DNA of 46,166 bases, from contig JAQBYN010000024.1 of the NCBI GenBank assembly GCA_027622715.1, positions 1 to 46,166 on the forward strand, given 5' to 3'. The translations under genes were made by a program, and so were the position numbers. The notes under the pieces were generated by a model. The model searched no databases, had not been told where the DNA came from, and was given only the letters and a program-made list of their open reading frames with translations. Position 1 is the first letter of the stretch. The number at the start of each line of letters is the position of its first letter. Source of the DNA: Pseudomonadota bacterium (GTDB taxonomy: Bacteria > Pseudomonadota > Alphaproteobacteria > SHVP01). Shown here piece by piece: positions 34,196 to 41,014 of this stretch.

Positions 34196-34230
34196 TGCCT
34201 ACAATAGGCAATTGGCTCGGGCGCGACCAA
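34196..34230 (-). promoter_or_regulatory. Candidate promoter with 6-bp palindrome upstream of the CoxL triplet
   Basis: Read on the minus strand: TTGGTC (34230-34225), 17 bases, CTATTG (34207-34202), or TATTGT with 18. The -10 is embedded in the palindrome TGCCTA-CAA-TAGGCA (34196-34210), perfect over 6-bp arms, which is a reasonable operator. The following leader includes a GGCCGG/CCGGCC hairpin before the ribosome site of paralog C. Confidence 0.4.
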
Positions 34231-34268
34231 TCCCTATTTTCCCGCGGTTTGCCGAGGAAATTTGCGCC

Positions 34269-35324
34269 CTAGTCTGTCACTTTTGGGCGCCCAAAAATGA
34301 GCCGGTAGACCGCGGCGCCTGACAGCATCACGACCAAAACCCGCAAAAAATGCATGACCGTGACGAACGCGGTATCGGCCGAGAGCGCAAAGGCGATCAA
34401 GCTCATCTCGGCCAGGCCACCTGGGGCAATCGACAGAAACAGGATAAATCCGTCGAGCCCGGTCAGCCGCGCGAATATCATCGCAGTCATGACTGCCAAA
34501 GCGATCATCGACACCGCGGTAAGCACCGCGATCGCGATCGTGCGCGCCATCGATCTGGCGCTCATGCGGTCTGTGAACCGGCACCCGACACTGGTCCCGA
34601 CGACGACCAGCGCGATCGACACTAGCCAAACCGGTACCGTGGCGTTGGTGATGCCGGTGGCGTGAAGCGATGCGGAAAGTATCATCGGTCCGATCAGCGG
34701 CGCGGCGGGAAGGCGCAATCTGCTGCTCACGCCGTAGCCAATCACCGCGCAGGCGACAAGGAGCGCGATCTCCAGCGGCGTCGAGGCGATGTGGGCGCCG
34801 CTCTGCGGCGTGGTCGGTACGGCCAGATTCTCGACATAACGGAAATAGAACGAGATCAAGGTCACGACCAGAACAATCCGCACTCCATGATTGAGCGGCA
34901 CGATGCGGCCATCGCCGCCCATCGCCTCGCTGATCATGGTCATTTCCGTTAACCCGCCGGGGGTCGAAGAGAAATACGCGGTGGTCCGGTCGTAGCCGCC
35001 GACCTTTCGGTAAATCCAATAGGCGATGGTCATGGCGACCGCCATAAAACTGATTTGGATCAGCAGCGTGGCGCCGAACCGTCCTGCCTGCTGGACGAGT
35101 TCCGGCGTGAATGCGCTGCCCAGCAGGACGCCAATGACGGTGGCAAAGACCGCACGAAAACGGTTGGGTACGCGGACGGGCGCGCCGGCCAAGGCGGCAA
35201 CCATCACCGCGATCATGGAGCCCAGCATCCAAGCCAACGGCAGCGACAAGAAATAGAAAACCGCGCCCCCGACCGCGCCGATGGCAAGCGCGACGATCAA
35301 TCCGCGCGGGACGGCAGTGTTCAT
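34269..35324 (-). CDS. AbrB-family (duplicated AbrB transporter-like) membrane protein
   Basis: A 351-residue integral membrane protein with about ten hydrophobic segments. Two similar halves each carry a SLPLAWMLGSMIA or LPAAPLIGPMILSASLH type segment (near residues 27 and 205) and a glycine-rich PGGLTEMTMISEAMGGD / APGGLAEMSLIAFALSAD segment, which marks the internal duplication of the family. Sometimes labelled ammonia monooxygenase regulator AbrB; the actual substrate is not established. ATG 35324 overlaps the aspartoacylase-family stop by 4 bases. It is the last gene of the NAD kinase operon. Confidence 0.88.
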   Translation of the reverse strand: MNTAVPRGLIVALAIGAVGGAVFYFLSLPLAWMLGSMIAVMVAALAGAPVRVPNRFRAVFATVIGVLLGSAFTPELVQQAGRFGATLLIQISFMAVAMTIAYWIYRKVGGYDRTTAYFSSTPGGLTEMTMISEAMGGDGRIVPLNHGVRIVLVVTLISFYFRYVENLAVPTTPQSGAHIASTPLEIALLVACAVIGYGVSSRLRLPAAPLIGPMILSASLHATGITNATVPVWLVSIALVVVGTSVGCRFTDRMSARSMARTIAIAVLTAVSMIALAVMTAMIFARLTGLDGFILFLSIAPGGLAEMSLIAFALSADTAFVTVMHFLRVLVVMLSGAAVYRLIFGRPKVTD

Positions 35325-36283
35325 CGGTTGACGTAGCGGCCGAATCGAACGGCCGTCTGCCCGCGCTTGATCCGCCGTGTCGGCATGATCAACACGCAGC
35401 TGTCATAGGGCGTGACGATGGTCCGGGCGCCGTCGCGCGCAATCGCTGTCCCAGCCTGGGCAATCATTTCGAGGCCCTGGTACGCATCGAGAAATTGGAA
35501 ATCGGCGCTGCCGACCGTCACCGCATCGGTCACCTCAACGGCGCGTTGTCCGTCCGGTGCCGGCCCCAGCCGGGATGCTAGCCAGTCCCGATCGACGGCA
35601 TCGAACGCGCCAAGAAAACGCAACGCAGACTCGATCGCCACATCGCGGCTGGCGGCCATCCAATGCTGCCCGCATTCCACGAGGACCGACGTATGGTGCT
35701 GGTCCTCGTCGGCGAAATATCCGTAATCGCGCAGCCGTACACCTTCGGTATGGCCGGCATCGATGACGATATGCTGCGGCACACCCATAGCCTGACACAG
35801 GGCAAGACACTTGCGCGTCGTCCCGGCCAACGCTAACGGCGGGCTCGGCGTCTGCATGGAATGCAGGTCGAGCAGATGGTCGACGGTATCGATCAACGCG
35901 CGTAATTCCTTGGCCCGCGCCAACTCGCTTGACCGTGCCGCGCCGTCCAACACACTGGACGACCACAAACGATTGAAGTCTTCGTCCACAAAACGCGACG
36001 CCCCTGGATTGGCCGCGTCGAACGACTCATAGGCCGTGACGTTTGCAAAACTAAGGCTTAGTCGGCCCCGCGTCGGCGTCACGCCGTTGCGGAATAGGTA
36101 ATCAAGCGCGTGGGCGCCGCAAACCTCGTTGCCGTGGGTCAGCGCGTTGATCAGCAGATGCGGCCCCGCGATCCCGCTATCCAATGTCGTGACATAGGGT
36201 ATCGCCGTGTTTCCGGTATACGCCGAGATATCGACCGGCAGCAGGTCCAGCGGCCGGTCAGCGGGCGGCGCCGGGTCGCTCAC
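35321..36283 (-). CDS. Aspartoacylase/succinylglutamate desuccinylase family zinc hydrolase
   Basis: A 320-residue M14-fold metallo-amidohydrolase. Zinc ligands appear as [14 protein letters not shown] (His and Glu, about residues 48-53) and a later His in LLDLHSM. DFNRLW holds the substrate-carboxylate Arg typical of the family, and VECGQHW carries the proton-shuttle Glu. The C-terminal beta domain follows from about residue 230. It probably cleaves an N-acyl amino acid, with specificity unknown. The start is GTG 36283, forming a GTGA overlap with the NAD kinase stop, and its own stop overlaps the AbrB-family start. Confidence 0.88.
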   Translation of the reverse strand: MSDPAPPADRPLDLLPVDISAYTGNTAIPYVTTLDSGIAGPHLLINALTHGNEVCGAHALDYLFRNGVTPTRGRLSLSFANVTAYESFDAANPGASRFVDEDFNRLWSSSVLDGAARSSELARAKELRALIDTVDHLLDLHSMQTPSPPLALAGTTRKCLALCQAMGVPQHIVIDAGHTEGVRLRDYGYFADEDQHHTSVLVECGQHWMAASRDVAIESALRFLGAFDAVDRDWLASRLGPAPDGQRAVEVTDAVTVGSADFQFLDAYQGLEMIAQAGTAIARDGARTIVTPYDSCVLIMPTRRIKRGQTAVRFGRYVNR

Positions 36284-37047
36284 GGAATAAATTGTTCGTT
36301 CAGAATGCGTTCTTCGAGGTTGTGCTCAGGGTCGAACAGCATACGCATGCGGCGCGCGCGGTCCTCGCGAACTTCAACCCACGAAACGTCGCGCACTTCG
36401 GTGTGATCCGCGACCGCACTCACCGGGCGCTTCTCCGGTTCTAAAACCTCAAAACGAACAACGGCGCGCTGCGGCAATAGCGCGCCGCGCCAACGCCGCG
36501 GTCGAAACGCACTGATCGGTGTCAGCGCCATAACATCGGCACCGATTGGAATGATTGGCCCATGCGCCGACAAATTGTAGGCAGTGCTGCCCGCCGGGGT
36601 GGCCAATAGGATGCCATCGCAGATCAGCTCGGGAATGCGCACGATGCCGTCCACCGAAATGCGTAGTTTTGCTGCTTGCCGGGTTTCGCGCAGCAGCGAG
36701 ACTTCGTTGATGGCGAGCGCTCTCTTCCGCCGACCCTTGCGCATCGCAATCATTTCAAGCGGACGTAGTGAAACTTCCTCGGCTAGAGCGACTCTCTCCC
36801 GCAGTTTGTCTTCCCGGTACTCGTTCATCAGGAAGCCAACGGTCCCCTTGTTCATGCCGAAAATCGGCACGTCGCGCTCCATGTAGCGATGGAGGGTTTC
36901 GAGCACGAACCCATCGCCGCCCAACGCCACGATGACGTCGCCCTTGCTCGGCGGTACGTGCTTGTAGCGCCGCTTCAAGCGCGCAAGACCGTTTTGCGCC
37001 TCTTTCGAGCGGCTCGCGACGAAGCTTAGGGTCCTGAGTTCCGGCAT
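36280..37047 (-). CDS. nadK: NAD kinase
   Basis: Makes NADP from NAD and ATP in the cytoplasm. The 255-residue product has the GGDG motif at residues 43-46 ([17 protein letters not shown]), [14 protein letters not shown], and the NAD-binding [27 protein letters not shown] 37047 gives the usual alphaproteobacterial length and a start of [12 protein letters not shown]; an open frame to 37179 adds a non-conserved stretch. First gene of a three-gene operon with 4-bp overlaps; an essential enzyme in front of two metabolic genes of uncertain role. Confidence 0.94.
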   Translation of the reverse strand: MPELRTLSFVASRSKEAQNGLARLKRRYKHVPPSKGDVIVALGGDGFVLETLHRYMERDVPIFGMNKGTVGFLMNEYREDKLRERVALAEEVSLRPLEMIAMRKGRRKRALAINEVSLLRETRQAAKLRISVDGIVRIPELICDGILLATPAGSTAYNLSAHGPIIPIGADVMALTPISAFRPRRWRGALLPQRAVVRFEVLEPEKRPVSAVADHTEVRDVSWVEVREDRARRMRMLFDPEHNLEERILNEQFIP

Positions 37048-37181
37048 GGGGCGGGGCGTCCGGCTGAAAGCGGCGGGAGACTGAGTATAGCGCAAGGGCA
37101 GGGCGGTGCCAGCCAGGGCAACAGCGTTGCGACCCGGGTGTGTCTCGCGCATCATGTCGGCCCGGTTGGAGATTTTCATCG

Positions 37182-37673
37182 ATGCGTCATTATTTGCGGA
37201 CTGCCGCAGTCTGTCTGTTCTTTCTTACTCTGGTCCCAGGTATCGCAACCGCCCAGGAAGGAAACGACCGCCACGAGGGCTACTACTATCCCGAACCGAA
37301 GAGCCAGGAGACCTACGTTGCGCGCGCGGTAACGCTGCCGCAGGCGTCGCGTCAGTCCCGCATCGGCTTTGTGACGGGCATGACCGCTCAGCAATTGCGC
37401 GCGCCGTATCCGCCGCAATTCGCGATCTTCGCCAAGGGTGACGGTGCGCAAAAGCTCATCATCGTGGGGCTCAACGAGTCGGCCGTCGGCACCGTCTACC
37501 GAGCCCGCGCACTACTGGCCCAACTCACCGCGCAGGTGCGCACCACCCAATTTTTTCAAGAAATGGGCGTGACCGATTTCTTCACGTTCTTCGATATGGC
37601 CAAAATGATGGGGTTCGAGCAGATCACGGTGTCCGACGGCGACACCTTTTCGCATCAAGTCTTGATCCGTTAG
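37182..37673 (+). CDS. Uncharacterised exported protein
   Basis: A 163-residue protein. The N-terminus [25 protein letters not shown] is a signal peptide with an ATA|Q cleavage site near residue 23. The mature part reads [28 protein letters not shown], then [32 protein letters not shown] and ends FSHQVLIR. No Cys, no metal motif, no known domain that I recognise. ATG 37182 is chosen because TGGAG lies 11 bases upstream and the signal peptide starts there. It diverges from nadK and its stop is 1 base from that of the convergent moaA. Confidence 0.82.
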   Translation: MRHYLRTAAVCLFFLTLVPGIATAQEGNDRHEGYYYPEPKSQETYVARAVTLPQASRQSRIGFVTGMTAQQLRAPYPPQFAIFAKGDGAQKLIIVGLNESAVGTVYRARALLAQLTAQVRTTQFFQEMGVTDFFTFFDMAKMMGFEQITVSDGDTFSHQVLIR

Positions 37674-37674
37674 A

Positions 37675-38664
37675 TCAGCCGCCGGTGACGCTCATATGCC
37701 GCTCGACTGCGGGCGCGGTGTGGCGTCGGTCGATGAAAAAGTCATGTCCCTTGGGCTTGCGCGTGATCGCTTCATCGATGGCGGCGTCCAGCGCGTCGTC
37801 ACTGTCGCCGGCCCGCAGCGCGGTGCGCAGGTCCGCCGAATCGCCCTGACCCAAGCACATATACAACGTCCCCGTGCAGGTCAGCCGCACGCGGTTGCAC
37901 GATTCGCAAAAGTTGTGGGTCAGCGGCGTGATGAAGCCAATCCGGCCATCTGTTTCTTTTACCCGTACGTACCGCGCCGGCCCGCCGGTCTGGTAGTCAA
38001 TATCGTCGAGGTGCCACCGTTTGTTGAGGTCGGCGCGCGCCACCGAAAGCGGCAAATAGTCCGCCGAGCGGTCACCGTCTATGTCACCCATCGGCATCGT
38101 CTCGATAAACGTCAGGTCGAACCCTTGATCGCCGCACCAGGCGATAAGCCGGTCGAACTCGCCGTCGTTGATCTTGTTGAGCGCCACCGTGTTGATCTTA
38201 ATCGCTAGGCCCGCGCGTTTGGCTGCGGCGATCCCGCGCATCACTTGGTCGAAGTCACCCCAGCGGGTAATGCGCTTGAATACGTCGGGGTCGAGCGAAT
38301 CAAGCGATATGTTGACCCGCCGCACGCCCGCGGCATACAGCGCATCGGCGTAGCGGTCGAGCTGGCTACCGTTGGTCGTTAGCGTCAAATCTTCGAGCGC
38401 ACCAGTGGCCAAATGCCGACCCAAGCTTTGAAACAACGTCATGATGTCTTTGCGCACCAATGGCTCGCCACCGGTCAGTCGCAACTTATTGACGCCCTTG
38501 CGTACGAACGCCGAACACAGCCGGTCAAGTTCCTCCAGCGACAGCACGTCGCGCTTGGGCAGGAACGTCATGTGCTCAGACATGCAATACACGCAACGAA
38601 AATCGCACCGGTCCGTCACTGACACACGCAGGTAGGTAATTTCGCGGCCGAAGGGGTCGATCAT
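37675..38664 (-). CDS. moaA: GTP 3',8-cyclase MoaA (molybdenum cofactor step 1)
   Basis: Radical-SAM enzyme that rearranges GTP in the first step of molybdopterin synthesis. The N-terminal cluster motif C-x3-C-x2-C is at residues 20, 24 and 27 (RCDFRCVYC); the second cluster is [15 protein letters not shown]; the protein ends in the Gly-Gly tail that is essential in MoaA. Length 329 is normal. ATG 38664 starts the canonical [13 protein letters not shown]; a longer frame is not conserved. It diverges from fdhD across a ModE-type palindrome. No moaC, moaE or moeA gene is nearby. Confidence 0.96.
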   Translation of the reverse strand: MIDPFGREITYLRVSVTDRCDFRCVYCMSEHMTFLPKRDVLSLEELDRLCSAFVRKGVNKLRLTGGEPLVRKDIMTLFQSLGRHLATGALEDLTLTTNGSQLDRYADALYAAGVRRVNISLDSLDPDVFKRITRWGDFDQVMRGIAAAKRAGLAIKINTVALNKINDGEFDRLIAWCGDQGFDLTFIETMPMGDIDGDRSADYLPLSVARADLNKRWHLDDIDYQTGGPARYVRVKETDGRIGFITPLTHNFCESCNRVRLTCTGTLYMCLGQGDSADLRTALRAGDSDDALDAAIDEAITRKPKGHDFFIDRRHTAPAVERHMSVTGG

Positions 38665-38685
38665 GGATTGCTTTCCGTTGCGGCG

Positions 38686-38721
38686 TTGAGCGTTATATAT
38701 GGCAGTATATAACCCTCTCAA
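38686..38721. promoter_or_regulatory. Overlapping divergent promoters for moaA and fdhD
   Basis: Plus strand (fdhD): TTGAGC (38686-38691), 16 bases, TATAAC (38708-38713). Minus strand (moaA): TTGAGA (38721-38716), 16 bases, TATATA (38699-38694). The two -10 elements are formed by the opposite arms of the palindrome at 38692-38713, so anything bound there would be expected to stop both. Confidence 0.55.
38692..38713. promoter_or_regulatory. ModE-type palindrome (molybdate-response operator)
   Basis: GTTATATA (38692-38699), TGGCAG, TATATAAC (38706-38713): perfect 8-bp arms with a 6-base centre. This matches the published ModE core of TATATA-N6-TATATA with flanking AC/GT. It sits centrally between moaA and fdhD and over their predicted -10 elements. 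A ModE-like HTH protein is encoded at 40246 in the fdhD operon. Confidence 0.8.
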
Positions 38722-38766
38722 GGGCGGGCGTGTGGTTTTCTGCGCGCCCCGCGAAGATGTGACGCG

Positions 38767-39630
38767 ATGCGCGAATTTGAGGTAGGCCCTAACCCGCACG
38801 ACCCCCGGCTTACCCGGCGGGTGACGGGGCGTGACGAAACCGGAGCCGAGGTTGAAACCGCGGTCACCGTTGAGCGTCCCTTGACGGTCTATCTCAACGG
38901 CCAGGAAATCGTCACCATGATGACGATCGGCGACCATCCGAAGTGGCTCGCGGTCGGCTATTTGTTGAACCAGAACATGCTGCGGGCCGACGACCGGATC
39001 GACGCAATCGACTACGACGAGGAACTAGAGCTTGTCGTCGTGCGCACCCAGCGCCCGACCGACTACGAAGCCAAGCTAAAGAAGAAGACCCTGACCTCCG
39101 GCTGCGCCCAGGGCACGGCGTTCGGCGATCTGATGGAAACCTTCGAAGATGTGACGCTGGCGCCCGACGCCGTTCTGCGCACCGCATGGCTCGCGATGCT
39201 GCTCAAGAAAATCAACACCCAACCCAGCCTGTATTTAGAGGCGGGTGCGATCCACGGCTGCGTCTTGGCGCGCGAACAAACCCCGTTGCTCTATCTCGAA
39301 GATGTCGGGCGCCACAACGCGGTCGACAAGATCATGGGCTACATGTTTCTCAATAGCGTCACGCCGGAAGACAAGATTTTCTACACGACCGGTCGGCTGA
39401 CTTCAGAAATGGTCATCAAGTGCGTCAATATGCGCATTCCGATTCTGGTCTCACGGTCGGGCTTTACGGCCTGGGGCGTGGATTTGGCGCGCCAAGCGAA
39501 CTTAACCTTGGTCGGCCGCGCTCGCGGTCGTCGCTTCGTCGTGCTGGCCGGGCATGAACGCATGATCTACGACGCGCCTACGGGCGCCGAAGAAGAGCCC
39601 GAATCCGACCGGCGCAAGGGCGGTCGGTGA
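38767..39630 (+). CDS. fdhD: Formate dehydrogenase accessory sulfurtransferase FdhD
   Basis: Carries sulfur from a cysteine desulfurase to the molybdenum cofactor, needed for an active formate dehydrogenase. The 287-residue product has [10 protein letters not shown]-like sequence ([18 protein letters not shown]), the YLLNQNML segment, FTTGRL-like [15 protein letters not shown] and [12 protein letters not shown]. The sulfur-carrying Cys is in [11 protein letters not shown], but the second Cys of the enterobacterial C-x2-C is Gly here. Some formate dehydrogenase clusters name this gene fdsC. It leads an operon with mobA and the ModE-like gene and precedes the convergent formate dehydrogenase genes. 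Confidence 0.94.
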   Translation: MREFEVGPNPHDPRLTRRVTGRDETGAEVETAVTVERPLTVYLNGQEIVTMMTIGDHPKWLAVGYLLNQNMLRADDRIDAIDYDEELELVVVRTQRPTDYEAKLKKKTLTSGCAQGTAFGDLMETFEDVTLAPDAVLRTAWLAMLLKKINTQPSLYLEAGAIHGCVLAREQTPLLYLEDVGRHNAVDKIMGYMFLNSVTPEDKIFYTTGRLTSEMVIKCVNMRIPILVSRSGFTAWGVDLARQANLTLVGRARGRRFVVLAGHERMIYDAPTGAEEEPESDRRKGGR

Positions 39631-40253
39631 AGGCGCATCGTCACGTAGTCGGCGTTTTGCTGGCTGGCGGGCAGGCGCGGCGCATGGGCGGCGGCGATAA
39701 ATGTTTGCAACGACTGGGCGGCGAAACGCTGTTGGCGCGCGCCATCGCGCGTGCCCGCCCGCAAGTTGATTCGCTCATTCTCAACGCCAACGGCGATCCC
39801 GCGCGATTTGGCGCTTATGGCATTCCGGTGGTACCCGACGTGATCGACGGGTTCGCGGGCCCGCTGGCGGGCATCTTGACCGCGATGGAGTGGGCGGCGC
39901 AAAACGCGACCGACCATGAAACCGTGGTCTCGTTCCCGACCGACGCCCCGTTCTTCCCAGACGATCTTGTGGATACCATGCTCGAGGCCCGTCGCCAGGC
40001 CGGGGCACTCTTGGCGTGCGCGGCGTCGCGCGGTCGCACCCATCCGGTTTTCGGCGTGTGGCCGGTTAATCTGCGCGCCGACCTGCGGCACGCGCTCGAA
40101 CAAGGCGAACGAAAGATCGACCGGTGGACCGATCAGTATCCCATCGTGACCGTTGAGTTTTCCGGCGTCGACGTCGATCCGTTCTTCAACGCCAACACGC
40201 TCGAAGACTTGGCCCAGGCCGAACGCTTGTTGCAGGGGCCGACGCGTGAGTAA
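39627..40253 (+). CDS. mobA: Molybdenum cofactor guanylyltransferase MobA
   Basis: Adds GMP to molybdopterin to give the MGD cofactor used by formate dehydrogenase. The 208-residue nucleotidyltransferase has the signature GVLLAGGQARRMGGGDKCLQRLGG, then VPDVIDGFAGPLAGILTAM and VVSFPTDAPFFPDDLV. The start is GTG 39627, overlapping the fdhD stop (GTGA). The CoxL-type enzymes in this window would instead need the MCD form made by MocA, which is not found here. Confidence 0.95.
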   Translation: MKAHRHVVGVLLAGGQARRMGGGDKCLQRLGGETLLARAIARARPQVDSLILNANGDPARFGAYGIPVVPDVIDGFAGPLAGILTAMEWAAQNATDHETVVSFPTDAPFFPDDLVDTMLEARRQAGALLACAASRGRTHPVFGVWPVNLRADLRHALEQGERKIDRWTDQYPIVTVEFSGVDVDPFFNANTLEDLAQAERLLQGPTRE

Positions 40254-40611
40254 GCGGTCTCATGCGGCAGCGCCGCAGCTGCGGGTGCTGCTCGGGTCGG
40301 CAACCGCAATGGGGCCGGGCAAGGCAGCGCTCATCGACACAATCGCGCGCACCGGCTCGATCTCGGCTGCGGCCCGCGACATGGGTATGTCCTATCGGCG
40401 CGCTTGGGATTTAGTGGAGACCATGAACCAATGTTTTCGTCACGCGCTGGTCGAAACCGCGACCGGCGGACGAGGCGGCGGTGGCGCGCAGGTTACTGAC
40501 TTTGGTCGGGAGGTGGTGCGCCGCTACCGGGTCATGGAGGGCAAGGCCGCGCGCAGTGTCGCGGCCGAAATGAGCGCGCTCGAAAAGATGATGCGCAAAC
40601 CGGCGAGCTAG
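40246..40611 (+). CDS. ModE N-terminal-type winged-helix regulator lacking the Mop domain
   Basis: A 121-residue DNA-binding protein matching only the N-terminal half of ModE: LLGSATAMGPGKAALIDTIARTGSISAAARDMGMSYRRAWDLVETMNQCF (winged helix), LVETATGGRGGGGAQVTDFGREVVRRYRVME (wing and dimer helix). E. coli ModE goes on to two Mop/TOBE molybdate-binding domains; here the protein stops after the dimer helix. The start is GTG 40246, overlapping mobA by 8 bases; a frame open from 40153 runs inside mobA. It is the obvious candidate to bind the palindrome at 38692. How it would sense molybdate is unclear. Confidence 0.88.
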   Translation: MSKRSHAAAPQLRVLLGSATAMGPGKAALIDTIARTGSISAAARDMGMSYRRAWDLVETMNQCFRHALVETATGGRGGGGAQVTDFGREVVRRYRVMEGKAARSVAAEMSALEKMMRKPAS

Positions 40612-40651
40612 AGAAAGGTCGAACGAAAGCCGCAGTAGCTGGAGGTTCTTC

Positions 40652-40855
40652 TTAGAACCGGCGCATGCCGACGCGGCGCTCGTTTTCCTGAAACAGTTCC
40701 TCGACCGCGGCCAGGACATCCTGCCAAATACGTTGGCCGGCTGTATCACCCCGCCGCTCGAACCGACCAATGGCGTTGCGCGCCACCGAAGCAGCCTCGC
40801 CGCCATGAACATCGATCAGTTGGTCGGCAGTTGCGAACGTCAATTGATCGCCCAT
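40652..40855 (-). CDS. Small uncharacterised protein upstream-convergent to the FDH region
   Basis: A 67-residue soluble protein. The helix pair EAASVARNAIGRFERRGDTAGQRIWQDVLAAVEELF resembles a small alphaproteobacterial family of unknown role. GGGGAGGGT lies four bases before ATG 40855, a very strong ribosome site, which supports expression. It lies between the ModE-like gene (convergent) and the formate dehydrogenase alpha gene (same strand, 159 bases upstream). The position is that of a delta subunit (FdsD), but I see no similarity to FdsD and do not call it that. Confidence 0.68.
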   Translation of the reverse strand: MGDQLTFATADQLIDVHGGEAASVARNAIGRFERRGDTAGQRIWQDVLAAVEELFQENERRVGMRRF

Positions 40856-41014
40856 CGTGACCCTCCCCGGCCCAAATTAGTGGCGCTTAACGGGTCAAAA
40901 CTAGGCGCTTTGGGGCAACCCGCGCTGTGCGCGCCGTCACACTTTGAGGCGTATTAGAGGCTGTGGGGGGGCACAAATCCGGGGAAATCCCAATTCGCGG
41001 GGCCCTAGCTGAGG

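Noticed and set aside
37675-38937. An N-terminally extended MoaA
   Set aside because: The extra 91 residues run through the promoter region and over the 5' end of fdhD and are not protein-like; MoaA starts at 38664.
40652-40855. FdsD delta subunit of formate dehydrogenase
   Set aside because: Position and size fit, but the sequence does not resemble FdsD as I know it.
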